IMG/VR virus record: IMGVR_UViG_3300022833_000048 | Coordinates: 1 to 23,768 of that record | Length of the DNA: 23,768 nucleotides | Reading direction: 5' to 3' (one strand) | Origin: a virus | Shown: positions 6,416-13,310 of the stretch, piece after piece | How positions within the stretch are numbered: position 1 is the stretch's first letter | Layout of the letters: the number at the start of each line of letters is the position of its first letter | Position numbers and translations under genes: made by a program | The notes under the pieces: model-generated | Database searches by the model: none | Seen by the model: only the letters and a program-made list of their open reading frames with translations | What the model was told of the DNA's origin: nothing

Positions 6416-7417
6416 TCAGGTTGCCGAGCCGACCTGAGCGACTACCATAGCTTCTGGCTTAACAGTCCTGCGACCGTACACAGCCAAACCACGGACGATG
6501 TCGCCGAAGTCTGTCTGGTTGCGCAAAGGCTCAGTCTTATTCACGGTCATGGCAAAAGACACAGCGGCCTTAGTACCAGCAACCATGGTGCGACGGGCTT
6601 TAGCGTCGGTAACAGCACCACCAGTAGATGGGTCGGTCAAGCCAGCAACCAAAGCTTTAGCAGCAGCACCGCGCGGCAACAAGTTAGACACGTAAACCGT
6701 GAAACGGTCGATCATGCCTACTTTGCCGGTGCGGATGGTGCTAGAGGCGTCGCCTGTGAAGTAGGCTTGGGCTAAGGTTGACTGCATCAACAGATGACGA
6801 TCAAACGGGCTCATAACCAGCCAGCGGCCATCTTCGGGCACGTTCTGCTCGTCCAACACTGTAGACATGCGCAAAATAGCCTTCAGAACGTTCTCTGGGG
6901 TAGCTTGGTCAATTGGGGCAATATCAGTGCCTAAGTTGTAAGCAGCAGAGATAGCACCAGCGGTACCGCCTTCGTTAGCGGCTGAAGGGCCTTCGGTCAC
7001 AAAGCTGTTAAAAAACACTTCGTTCTCGATGGAGATTTTCAACTGCTTGGCAGCGTCTTCAGTAAACATGTTCATCAAGTTCATGTCTGACTGGTAGGCC
7101 AACACGTCGTTAACTTGCACGCCGAAGTACTTGCCCTTGCTCACTTGCATATCTTGGAAGATAGGCGTTGGAACTTCATAGGTCAAGTTTGCACCAGCGA
7201 CGTAGTCGCTAATGCTGATAGACGGTGCCAAACGAATACGGATGGTGTCGCCTTGGTTCTTCAGTTCACCTTCGTATTCGGTGTTGAAGATTTCTGACAT
7301 CGTGGTGTTCTGGTAGAACTTAGAAAGTAACTTGCCAGACCACAATGTGGGGATGAAAGAACCTGAATACGAAGGATCCGTATTAAAGGGGGATTGGACA
7401 GGATATACTGCGGCCAT
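6416..7417 (-). CDS. Major capsid protein
   Basis: The 333-aa protein would form the icosahedral shell with the HK97-type fold. Signs are the N-terminal arm (YPVQSPFNTDPSYSGSFIPT), the sequence LSKFYQNTTMSEIFNTEYEG followed by LKNQGDTIRIRLAP, the DMQVSKGKYFGVQVNDVLAY segment, the long spine-helix-like stretch AAKQLKISIENEVF, PEDGRWLVMSPFDRHLLMQS (the usual P-x-x-G-R-x-x-V-x-x-P motif of shell proteins), and FTVYVSNLLPRG. Length fits unprocessed coat proteins; no protease gene lies near, so a scaffold is used instead. AGGAG precedes the ATG. The gene follows the scaffold by 35 bases and is closed by a strong terminator, as expected for the most abundant product. Confidence 0.93.
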   Translation of the reverse strand: MAAVYPVQSPFNTDPSYSGSFIPTLWSGKLLSKFYQNTTMSEIFNTEYEGELKNQGDTIRIRLAPSISISDYVAGANLTYEVPTPIFQDMQVSKGKYFGVQVNDVLAYQSDMNLMNMFTEDAAKQLKISIENEVFFNSFVTEGPSAANEGGTAGAISAAYNLGTDIAPIDQATPENVLKAILRMSTVLDEQNVPEDGRWLVMSPFDRHLLMQSTLAQAYFTGDASSTIRTGKVGMIDRFTVYVSNLLPRGAAAKALVAGLTDPSTGGAVTDAKARRTMVAGTKAAVSFAMTVNKTEPLRNQTDFGDIVRGLAVYGRRTVKPEAMVVAQVGSAT

Positions 7418-7452
7418 TTAAAAAACTCCTAGTAGGGTTGGTTAACTCTGCA

Positions 7453-8418
7453 TCAGGCGGTAACACGACCGTCTGTGAAAGCAGAATCGATTTCAGCTTC
7501 AAGTTTACGAGCCTCTTCCGGCTTGCCACTCGCACCCAAATTAGCTGCTTTTGCGAACATTTTTTCGATGTCCGTGTTCGTATAAATACGACCTTTTTGG
7601 CTAGCTACTTGGCCGCTGGCGGCTGCTTTCGTAGGTTGAATCTGACGCTCTAGCTCTTCGGCTTTCAGGTTAGCTGCGGGCGCGGCACTTTGTGTTGCTT
7701 TAAAAAGCTTCACGTAATGCGCTACACCTTCTGCGTCGCCTTGGCTGAACGCTTGTTGTGCGATAGTCTTTCGTGGGGCGCGTAAGAGTGGGTCTACTTC
7801 GTTCAGCCACTCAACCCACTTGGGGTCTGCGTTAACTGCATCGAAGTCAGGCACTGCACGATGCAGGCGCTGCTCAAACGAGGACTCGCTGATTTGTGTG
7901 CCGGTCTGGGTAAGCTGCTCGCGCAACTTCTCATTCTCAGCTCGCAGATCGTCGATGTCACCACGGAATTCCATCGCCACTTCGCGTGCAACTTTGCGCT
8001 GAACTTCAATAAGGTCAGCACCGAACGCTTGGACGTCTTCATCGGTAACCAGTTTCTCTAACTGCACGGGCTTAGTGGGTTCAGCTTTTTCGGTCTCTGC
8101 GGCTTTGCGGACTGCGTCCATCTCGGCTTTGAGTTCCTTCATCTGTCCGTGTAAGCGAGGCACTTCAGCGTCGTACATACCCTTCAAAGTTTTGTACCGT
8201 TGCTGCCATGTCTCTTCCTGCGTGTCAGGCTCCACTGGGGCTGGCTTTACTTCAACAGGTTTTGTTGGCGCAGCTTCCTGAGATTTCGGGTCTTCTGGCT
8301 CTGTCGGTGTGGTGTCGTCACCTGCGTCATCCGCGAGTGGCTTGTTTCCAGCTTCCAACTGCTTTTCGAGCGCCTCTAGCTCTTTCATCTGTGCTTCGAC
8401 TTGTTTTGGCAATGCCAT
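7453..8418 (-). CDS. Scaffolding protein
   Basis: The protein is 321 aa and acidic, with long charged helices and little hydrophobic core, as expected for an internal assembly scaffold. The N-terminus (MALPKQVEAQMKELEALEKQ) is a coiled coil, followed by a Pro/Glu/Thr linker (about residues 35-70, TPTEPEDPKSQEAAPTKPVE), further coiled coils (about 75-175), and a C-terminal helix-turn segment ending in KLEAEIDSAFTDGRVTA that probably contacts the coat protein. The start at 8418 has AAGGA 7 bases upstream; a TTG 21 bases earlier opens the frame but lacks a ribosome site. It lies directly before the capsid gene, the normal place for a scaffold. No protease motif is seen, so it is likely removed whole. 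Confidence 0.88.
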   Translation of the reverse strand: MALPKQVEAQMKELEALEKQLEAGNKPLADDAGDDTTPTEPEDPKSQEAAPTKPVEVKPAPVEPDTQEETWQQRYKTLKGMYDAEVPRLHGQMKELKAEMDAVRKAAETEKAEPTKPVQLEKLVTDEDVQAFGADLIEVQRKVAREVAMEFRGDIDDLRAENEKLREQLTQTGTQISESSFEQRLHRAVPDFDAVNADPKWVEWLNEVDPLLRAPRKTIAQQAFSQGDAEGVAHYVKLFKATQSAAPAANLKAEELERQIQPTKAAASGQVASQKGRIYTNTDIEKMFAKAANLGASGKPEEARKLEAEIDSAFTDGRVTA

Positions 8419-8507
8419 GAACGTTCCTTTTAGCTCCAACTCCGCCTAGGGCTCCTGCTTCGGTCTGCCTGTACGTAATGGTTTGCTTACGGTTTCAAAA
8501 AATGCGG

Positions 8508-8750
8508 TTACTTAAGCCGCTCATAAATCTCTGACGATTTTTCAACCGCTTCGAGAAAATCAAAAAGGGTTTCCGCCCGCCCTTGTAATCTGCTAATACG
8601 CGCTGGTTCTTCAGCGGAAATTAGAGCTGTCTTAGTTTCTTCGAGTCGAACTCGAAACATATCCAGCAGTGCTTCAGATTCCGGCAGCTTGCAGCGTTGA
8701 AGCGCTTGCATTTGCTGTCTGGTGGGCTTATTCCCTACAAAAATCTTCAT
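8508..8750 (-). CDS. Small helical protein between portal and scaffold; probably leaderless
   Basis: The 80-aa protein is predicted to be nearly all helix: KPTRQQMQALQRCKLPESEA, then LLDMFRVRLEETKTALISAE, then a PARISRLQGRAETLFDFLEA segment. The R-L-E-x-x-x-x-x-L-x-x-x-x-x-P-x-R-I-x-R-L-Q-G-R-A-x-x-L pattern is one I know from small proteins beside phage portals; no function is assigned. There is no Shine-Dalgarno site before the ATG. A strong promoter places the predicted transcription start at or within a base or two of this ATG, so a leaderless message is likely, or else translation comes from read-through portal mRNA. A head-assembly role is inferred from position only. Confidence 0.8.
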   Translation of the reverse strand: MKIFVGNKPTRQQMQALQRCKLPESEALLDMFRVRLEETKTALISAEEPARISRLQGRAETLFDFLEAVEKSSEIYERLK

Positions 8751-8756
8751 ACTTGG

Positions 8757-8785
8757 TTTATACCAGTGAAAAAATATAATGTCAA
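8757..8785 (-). promoter_or_regulatory. Consensus sigma70 promoter for 80-aa, scaffold and capsid genes
   Basis: On the minus strand TTGACA (8785-8780), a 17-bp spacer and TATAAA (8762-8757) make a near-perfect host sigma70 promoter, far better than anything else I found in the window. The -35 overlaps the portal stop codon. The predicted start of transcription, 6-7 bases after the -10, is at about 8750, which is the first base of the 80-aa gene. It would give the scaffold and capsid genes a dose separate from terminase and portal, closed by the terminator at 6387-6409. Confidence 0.85.
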
Positions 8786-8814
8786 CGACCGTTAGGACGT
8801 GGTGACATTATATT
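8773..8814. repeat. Perfect 12-bp inverted repeat over the portal stop and promoter
   Basis: AATATAATGTCA (8773-8784) and TGACATTATATT (8803-8814) are exact reverse complements, separated by 18 bases, so the arm centres lie 30 bp apart. The left arm covers most of the -35 of the promoter. It could be an operator for a dimeric regulator. In the portal mRNA it would fold as a 12-bp A/U-rich stem followed by TTTT, so it may also act as a weak terminator for the upstream transcript. Confidence 0.75.
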
Positions 8815-10866
8815 GCTTTCCCGCCCACCTACTTGCGAACCATCTGGCAACATATTGCGTGGAGCTGGCCCTTGTTGCATTCCGGGCTGCGCCCCCTGCT
8901 GCATCTGACCTGCCACCTGCTGTAGTTGCTGTTGTAACTGCGCAATTACTTGCTGTTGTTGCTGTATCGTGCTTATCTGCTGGCGGTCAGGGACAATTCG
9001 GTCTACGTTGCCATTTAAGTTACGCGCCGCGTCTCGCAACAATTCAGCAGTTCCGTCCATGCCAACAATCTGCTGGGCAACTGGGCTATTAAGTACCAGC
9101 ATCATGAATTCGTTGCGGCGAACTGCTTCGGCTTCCTTAACTACTAGCGCTGACGCGCCGCGAGCTACAACGTTAATGTCGCCCTTAAGGTCATCGTCCT
9201 CTGAGTAGCGCATGTTGTCTTCGTACAAGCGCTCAATGGCTGGCGTGATGATGTTGTGGTCGATGTTGTTAATAACCTGCTTAATGCCCTTGCCCGCGTT
9301 GCTAATCAGCATGGACAGGCCGGAGGAGGTACGCGCAGCACCGGGTGTGTTTTCGCCGGACATATAGCGAGGCAGCATCGTGTCTTCGTCAGCGCGTGAC
9401 GAGAACTTGTCAAACACAGCCATCAACTCGTTGGCGTTGCTGGTGGGCTGGAAAAACTGCACTGGGGCTGAGCTGTCAGCAATCTCTGACTGCGTAAACT
9501 GCCAGATTTTCCATGGGTGCATCTGTGTAATGTCCTCACCTACTGGGAGGCGAGACACGTTAACGCCGACTTGCGGGCCTGAGCTAATACCCATGTTGTT
9601 GGCGAGTGAGCGAGCAGCGGAGTTCACCATGCCCTGTGAGTCGCGGCACAAATCTGGCACGCCCTTACCCTCAATCTGGCCGGGTATGGTCTCGTAGGCC
9701 GTTACGTAGTACGGCTTGCGGCCCAGTGGCTCGTAGTTCAGAGCAGCGCGAATGACGGTATTGCCTATCAGCCACACCTCGCAGGGGTACGACAGCAGCG
9801 GGTCTGGTATGTCCTTCTCGGTCATGCCCCACTCAATCAGGAGCTTGCCTTCAACTGAGTCCCATAGCTGCAACGCATCTATCAGGTCAGTCGTAAACGT
9901 AGCTTCTGTAGTGTTCTTGCCCTCAGCCTGAGCCTTGGCCGTATCAGTCCACAACCACTCGTTCAAACCGCCTGTGCGGAACTCCGCAAGAATTGACCGA
10001 ATGGCGTCGTCGTTGTAGCCCGGGACGCCGAGCAGACTCTGCAAAGACTCAGCGGTCATTTTGTGCCGCTCCATCACAAAGCCGTCTTGGATGTTGCTGG
10101 CCCAAGGTGCCCAGTACAGCATAAACGGGTCAACCCGCTCCCACTCGTTGCGAATAATCTCAGCTGACTGCAGCTTGCCGCCGACCCACTTCATGGTCTT
10201 GCGCTTGCGCTTGACCGGGCCTTTCATAACAGCGAACGGGAACGTTGCGATGTCTTCGATAAACTCGTTCAGCGCTTTGAACCAGCCGCCTTCAATGAGC
10301 TGGTCTTCCATTTTACGTTCCATGCGATCAACGCGAAGCTCCGCCTCTTCCTGCATGCGGCGCATCGTAGCGTCTTTCATGCGGCTGGCTATCTCGCGCA
10401 ACTGTGACTCCGTCGGAACCTGCTGGCCCTGCGTCATCAGCGCTTCTAACTCCTGCGCCATCTGGCCCTGCAAATCCTGAACTACGAAGTCCGGCAGCGT
10501 TGGCTCTGGCGTAGCGTCTAGGCTCCACGCTTTGTCTTTTCCGGAGCCGGTGAGTGTGTCGCGCAGCCAGCTTGTAGCCGCACGGGCCTTGACTGAGGTG
10601 AGCTGGATATAAATCTCTGAGCCGCCCTGCGCTTTGATGGCGGATAGCACGTCAGGGTCATACTCACCATTGCGCTGACGCAGACACTGCAGCATGCGCT
10701 CTTCCAAGTCTCGCTTACCGTCCTTGGCGACTTCCCATCGTGAGCTTACGTGCGAACTCAACCCTTGGATAACCGGCGAGTTCTGCAGCTCCGCATTGCG
10801 CGCCTTAGCCTGCGCCTCAAGGTCTTTAGCGCTGGTGACGGGGATTAGTGCGAGTCCTGTGGCCAT
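8782..10866 (-). CDS. Portal protein
   Basis: The 694-aa protein should form the ring at one capsid vertex through which DNA enters and leaves, and to which terminase and tail adaptors bind. Evidence is length, position directly after the large terminase, and content: a helical N-terminus (DLEERMLQCLRQRNGEYDPD), a clip/stem-like central part with FPFAVMKGPVKRKRKTMKWV and RVDPFMLYWAPWASNIQDG, the CEVWLIGNTVIRA strand set, GKGVPDLCRDSQGMVNSAAR, and a crown-like C-terminus. The end is Gln-rich (residues about 630-675, with QQQQQVIAQLQQQLQQVAGQ) and resembles the helical barrel of podovirus portals. The PRYMSGENTPGAARTSSGLS segment is very typical of podovirus portals. GGAG precedes the ATG. The stop codon is shared with a promoter. 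Confidence 0.92.
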   Translation of the reverse strand: MATGLALIPVTSAKDLEAQAKARNAELQNSPVIQGLSSHVSSRWEVAKDGKRDLEERMLQCLRQRNGEYDPDVLSAIKAQGGSEIYIQLTSVKARAATSWLRDTLTGSGKDKAWSLDATPEPTLPDFVVQDLQGQMAQELEALMTQGQQVPTESQLREIASRMKDATMRRMQEEAELRVDRMERKMEDQLIEGGWFKALNEFIEDIATFPFAVMKGPVKRKRKTMKWVGGKLQSAEIIRNEWERVDPFMLYWAPWASNIQDGFVMERHKMTAESLQSLLGVPGYNDDAIRSILAEFRTGGLNEWLWTDTAKAQAEGKNTTEATFTTDLIDALQLWDSVEGKLLIEWGMTEKDIPDPLLSYPCEVWLIGNTVIRAALNYEPLGRKPYYVTAYETIPGQIEGKGVPDLCRDSQGMVNSAARSLANNMGISSGPQVGVNVSRLPVGEDITQMHPWKIWQFTQSEIADSSAPVQFFQPTSNANELMAVFDKFSSRADEDTMLPRYMSGENTPGAARTSSGLSMLISNAGKGIKQVINNIDHNIITPAIERLYEDNMRYSEDDDLKGDINVVARGASALVVKEAEAVRRNEFMMLVLNSPVAQQIVGMDGTAELLRDAARNLNGNVDRIVPDRQQISTIQQQQQVIAQLQQQLQQVAGQMQQGAQPGMQQGPAPRNMLPDGSQVGGRESNIMSPRPNGR

Positions 10867-10917
10867 GGTGGCTCCGTATATGGTATTACTAAGATTTTAA
10901 CCGCGAAGCGCCGTAGG

Positions 10918-12390
10918 TCAAGTGTAGCGGTATGGGGAGGCCACAACTTTACGACGCCCTCCCTGCAGCTCCACGCCGCGCACGTTCATGTCAATAACTG
11001 AATCGGCGTACTGGTTGGCGTCGTGGACGTGAGAAAACTGGTTCTTGTCTGGTTTGTCTTCCATCTCCCCGTTCTTTTTAATTTTGTACCGGTAGCCGTA
11101 CTTAAAACCTTTTATGAGGTGTGTACAACGAGGGTCTACAAGGTACATCGCCTTACCCTCCAACTGTTGAACCAGCAAACGCTCCACTGCTTGAATACGT
11201 TTTTCTGGGTCGTTGGTCGGCGGTCGCACGCACTTAAATCCGGCTTGCTTAACCACATCCACCAGTGACATCTCGCCCTGCTGTTGTTTGGCGTACCCGG
11301 CTGGGTCTGGCGCACACACAAAAGAACACCCTTGAAAATTGTTCGCTATGTGCGGATTCAGCTTAGTTCGTATGAATGTCTCGATGCCCATGTTCTCTGA
11401 CGTCAGCTCTGACAGCGTAACTACTCGCCCCCTTGGGTCACGCTGCTTAAACACTGCTGCTGGTGTACGCCCGAAGTCAAGGCCGATAATAACTGGGTAG
11501 TCCCCCGAGCGAATCACTTTCAACGGCTCCTCGGATATGTGAAACTCAGGCGTAAACGTCTTATCGTACACCGGCGTGCCGCTGAGACTGCGGCCATACT
11601 CCGAGCGCAGATACACGCGTAGCCAGTCTTCAGTCTTACCCGGGATTATGTTGGGGTAGTACTGCTTGGGCAGGTGGTTGTAGTTGTCGCAGTTCGGGTT
11701 AACTGTCCACTCCACGCCTTCTTTGTCTAAGAACACGCCGTCCGGCTCTTCGCCGAACATGTCTACGTACTTATCTGGCGTAACGATTGCCGCTGGCTGC
11801 TTGTACACCGCCCAGTTACTAGGCGGGTTTTCCATCTTGTCGTGCCACCAAGTGTCTTCGTCTGGCATGTTGGTATCAAACAACGCACATGACCGCGTCG
11901 GCCCGCCGTCTTTCATAGACGGGTACCGGTTCAGTCGGCCCAACAAGCCGTCAACAACATCTGGGTGCAGCTCTCGGCTCTCATTACCCCACAGGAACGT
12001 TGTCTCAAGCGACAGCGCCTTCCTAACGTCGTCTGGAGTATCCAGCGCGATAAACAGCCACTCCGATTCAACTACTGTGCCATCGCTGAGCTTCGCTTTT
12101 AGCAAAAAAGTCTTCTCAACGGCCTTCCAAATGCCCATTTCACCCGGCGGCAGCCAGTCGAATACCGTTTTTCTGGTCGTTAGCGCCAGCTGATCGGACG
12201 TGTTTCGCACGATTACAGCCCGTGTTTTGCGTATATTTCTGGCATTCGGGGCCTGCCCACAGGCTAATTTCACCAGTTCATGCACGCAAGTGACCGATTT
12301 ACCCCCGCCAACTGGGCCAGCCAGCACGCGAACGTACGCTTCATTGGCCATATACCCGGCTTGGGTCTCTGTGGGGTCATACGTACTCAT
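10918..12390 (-). CDS. terL: Terminase large subunit
   Basis: The 490-aa protein is the packaging motor: an ATPase that drives DNA through the portal and a nuclease that cuts the concatemer. The ATPase half has Walker A GPVGGGKS (residues 25-32) and a Walker B with the catalytic Glu in TFLWGNE (131-137, Glu137). The RNase H-like nuclease half has IIGLDFGRTPAAVF (Asp305), VCAPDPAG (Asp362) and HVHDANQYADSVIDM (Asp457). These are the acidic residues expected to bind metal. The length is normal. The start overlaps the small terminase stop (ATGA). Read from sequence, both active sites look intact. It gives no clear hint whether packaging is headful or cos type. Confidence 0.95.
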   Translation of the reverse strand: MSTYDPTETQAGYMANEAYVRVLAGPVGGGKSVTCVHELVKLACGQAPNARNIRKTRAVIVRNTSDQLALTTRKTVFDWLPPGEMGIWKAVEKTFLLKAKLSDGTVVESEWLFIALDTPDDVRKALSLETTFLWGNESRELHPDVVDGLLGRLNRYPSMKDGGPTRSCALFDTNMPDEDTWWHDKMENPPSNWAVYKQPAAIVTPDKYVDMFGEEPDGVFLDKEGVEWTVNPNCDNYNHLPKQYYPNIIPGKTEDWLRVYLRSEYGRSLSGTPVYDKTFTPEFHISEEPLKVIRSGDYPVIIGLDFGRTPAAVFKQRDPRGRVVTLSELTSENMGIETFIRTKLNPHIANNFQGCSFVCAPDPAGYAKQQQGEMSLVDVVKQAGFKCVRPPTNDPEKRIQAVERLLVQQLEGKAMYLVDPRCTHLIKGFKYGYRYKIKKNGEMEDKPDKNQFSHVHDANQYADSVIDMNVRGVELQGGRRKVVASPYRYT

Positions 12391-12893
12391 ACGTTAAGCT
12401 CTTTCAGTGGCATATCAATGATAAGTGGCTCGTGCTGGGTTCCGCCGGACAGCGAAACTGTACCGCCGTTGATGATAATCGTAGGTAAATTGAGCTCTTG
12501 CTTCTCTTTTTCTTCTTTGGGCTCTAGGCCACCAACCTTAATTAAGGTTTTCAGGACGTCGTGCTTCTGGTTTAGGCTGGCGTTACTCCCTGCGGCCTGC
12601 ATGTACACCTGATCTAGCAAATCACCGGCCATCCAAGCTGCTTTTGCTTTGAATGTTACGCCGTCACGATCAAACTCTGCTCGTTTCGCTGCCACGCGTA
12701 GTTGAAACCACTTCTGACCATTCAGCTCGTTGAACTGCTCTACTGACATTCCGTGGCGTGATGCCACGATGACGTCGTCTTCCATACCCAGCGCAATGCT
12801 GGCGATCATCTCGTCGCTTACTTTGGGAAACGAGACAGTTCTTGGGCGTAGGTCTAGTGGCTCATCGCCAATATCAATATCTTCAAGCGCCAT
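12387..12893 (-). CDS. terS: Probable terminase small subunit
   Basis: The protein is 168 aa and immediately precedes the large subunit with an ATGA overlap, the normal place for the DNA-recognition subunit of the packaging enzyme. The N-terminal part has a helix-turn-helix-like segment (about residues 25-60: KVSDEMIASIALGMEDDVIV followed by ASRHGMSVEQFNELN), a central helical oligomerisation region (about 62-115) and a C-terminal beta-like tail (TIIINGGTVSLSGGTQHEPL) that should contact the large subunit. The phrase S-D-E-M-I-x-x-I-A-L-G-x-E and A-x-x-x-G-x-S-x-x-x-F fits the small terminases of podoviruses. A packaging site would be expected in or near this gene. Confidence 0.8.
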   Translation of the reverse strand: MALEDIDIGDEPLDLRPRTVSFPKVSDEMIASIALGMEDDVIVASRHGMSVEQFNELNGQKWFQLRVAAKRAEFDRDGVTFKAKAAWMAGDLLDQVYMQAAGSNASLNQKHDVLKTLIKVGGLEPKEEKEKQELNLPTIIINGGTVSLSGGTQHEPLIIDMPLKELNV

Positions 12894-13050
12894 TTGCCGC
12901 CTCAGCGCGTCTTACTGCTGCCAAGTACTTCTCGCACGCTACTCGTACAACTTCCGCAGCTGCTACATCGTTCTTGGCAGCGCAAGCTTTTATATCTTCT
13001 AGTAGGTCGTTGGGTAGAAATACATTCCACCGCTTCATGTCTTTGCTCAT
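12883..13050 (-). CDS. Ribbon-helix-helix DNA-binding protein
   Basis: The protein is 55 aa, so it is missed by a 60-residue cutoff. It starts MSKDMKRWNVFLPNDLLEDI and continues with KACAAKNDVAAAEVVRVACE. A short beta strand (RWNVFLP), a helix (DLLEDIKACAAKN), a turn and a second helix (VAAAEVVRVACEKYLAAVRR) give the ribbon-helix-helix (Arc/CopG type) pattern; dimers of such proteins put the strands into the DNA major groove. TAAGGA lies 7 bases before the ATG. The stop overlaps the small terminase start by 11 bases, so it is the first gene of the late block. A role as repressor or timing switch of the late block is likely by position, with candidate sites at 13061-13074 and 13151-13164. Confidence 0.8.
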   Translation of the reverse strand: MSKDMKRWNVFLPNDLLEDIKACAAKNDVAAAEVVRVACEKYLAAVRRAEAANGA

Positions 13051-13060
13051 GAGGCAATCC

Positions 13061-13164
13061 TTACGTGTGTATGTACATATTCTATATCTTTTTTCTAAAA
13101 CGCGGTGCTTTTTGGGGTGGGGGGTGCTGCGGGGCAGGGTGTGTATGCGGTTACGTGTGTATGT
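13061..13164. repeat. Two 14-bp direct repeats before the ribbon-helix-helix gene
   Basis: TTACGTGTGTATGT occurs exactly at 13061-13074 and 13151-13164, 90 bp apart. The first copy runs into the palindrome ATGTACAT (13071-13078). Both lie upstream of the first late gene and are candidate operators. Confidence 0.6.
13114..13139 (+). other. G-quadruplex-prone tract 1
   Basis: Four G-runs (4, 6, 4 and 3) with loops T, TGCTGC and CA lie on the plus strand in the leader region of the late block. The pattern meets the usual G3+N1-7 rule. Confidence 0.65.
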
Positions 13165-13204
13165 TCTTAATTTTTCAGCCCGCTATGTGACTGCCTCGTA
13201 AGGA

Positions 13205-13245
13205 GGGTGGGGGCGGGGGGGTGGGGCTGGGGGGCCTGTGGGGGG
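13205..13245 (+). other. G-quadruplex-prone tract 2
   Basis: Six G-runs (3, 5, 7, 4, 6 and 6) occur with loops of 1-5 bases (T, C, T, CT, CCTGT). This is a very strong plus-strand quadruplex candidate. It lies directly before the 26-bp direct repeat. The flanking coding DNA has nothing similar. Confidence 0.75.
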
Positions 13246-13250
13246 CGGTC

Positions 13251-13310
13251 GAGTAGCAAGCCCGCATAGAGTGTAGGGCTTGGTGAGTAGCAAGCCCGCA
13301 TAGAGTGTAG
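13251..13310. repeat. 26-bp direct repeat with alternative hairpins
   Basis: Two exact 26-bp copies lie at 13251-13276 and 13285-13310 with an 8-base spacer (period 34). Each contains CAAGCCC; the junction holds GGGCTTG (13276-13282), which can pair with CAAGCCC on either side (13258-13264 with an 11-base loop, or 13291-13297 with an 8-base loop). Confidence 0.9.

Noticed and set aside
10061-10480. Plus-strand 139-aa frame inside the portal gene
   Set aside because: Portal is well supported on the other strand; the frame is Ser/Arg-rich shadow coding without a leader.
13251-13310. CRISPR-like array
   Set aside because: Only two repeat copies with an 8-base spacer and no cas genes; this is a direct repeat, not an array.
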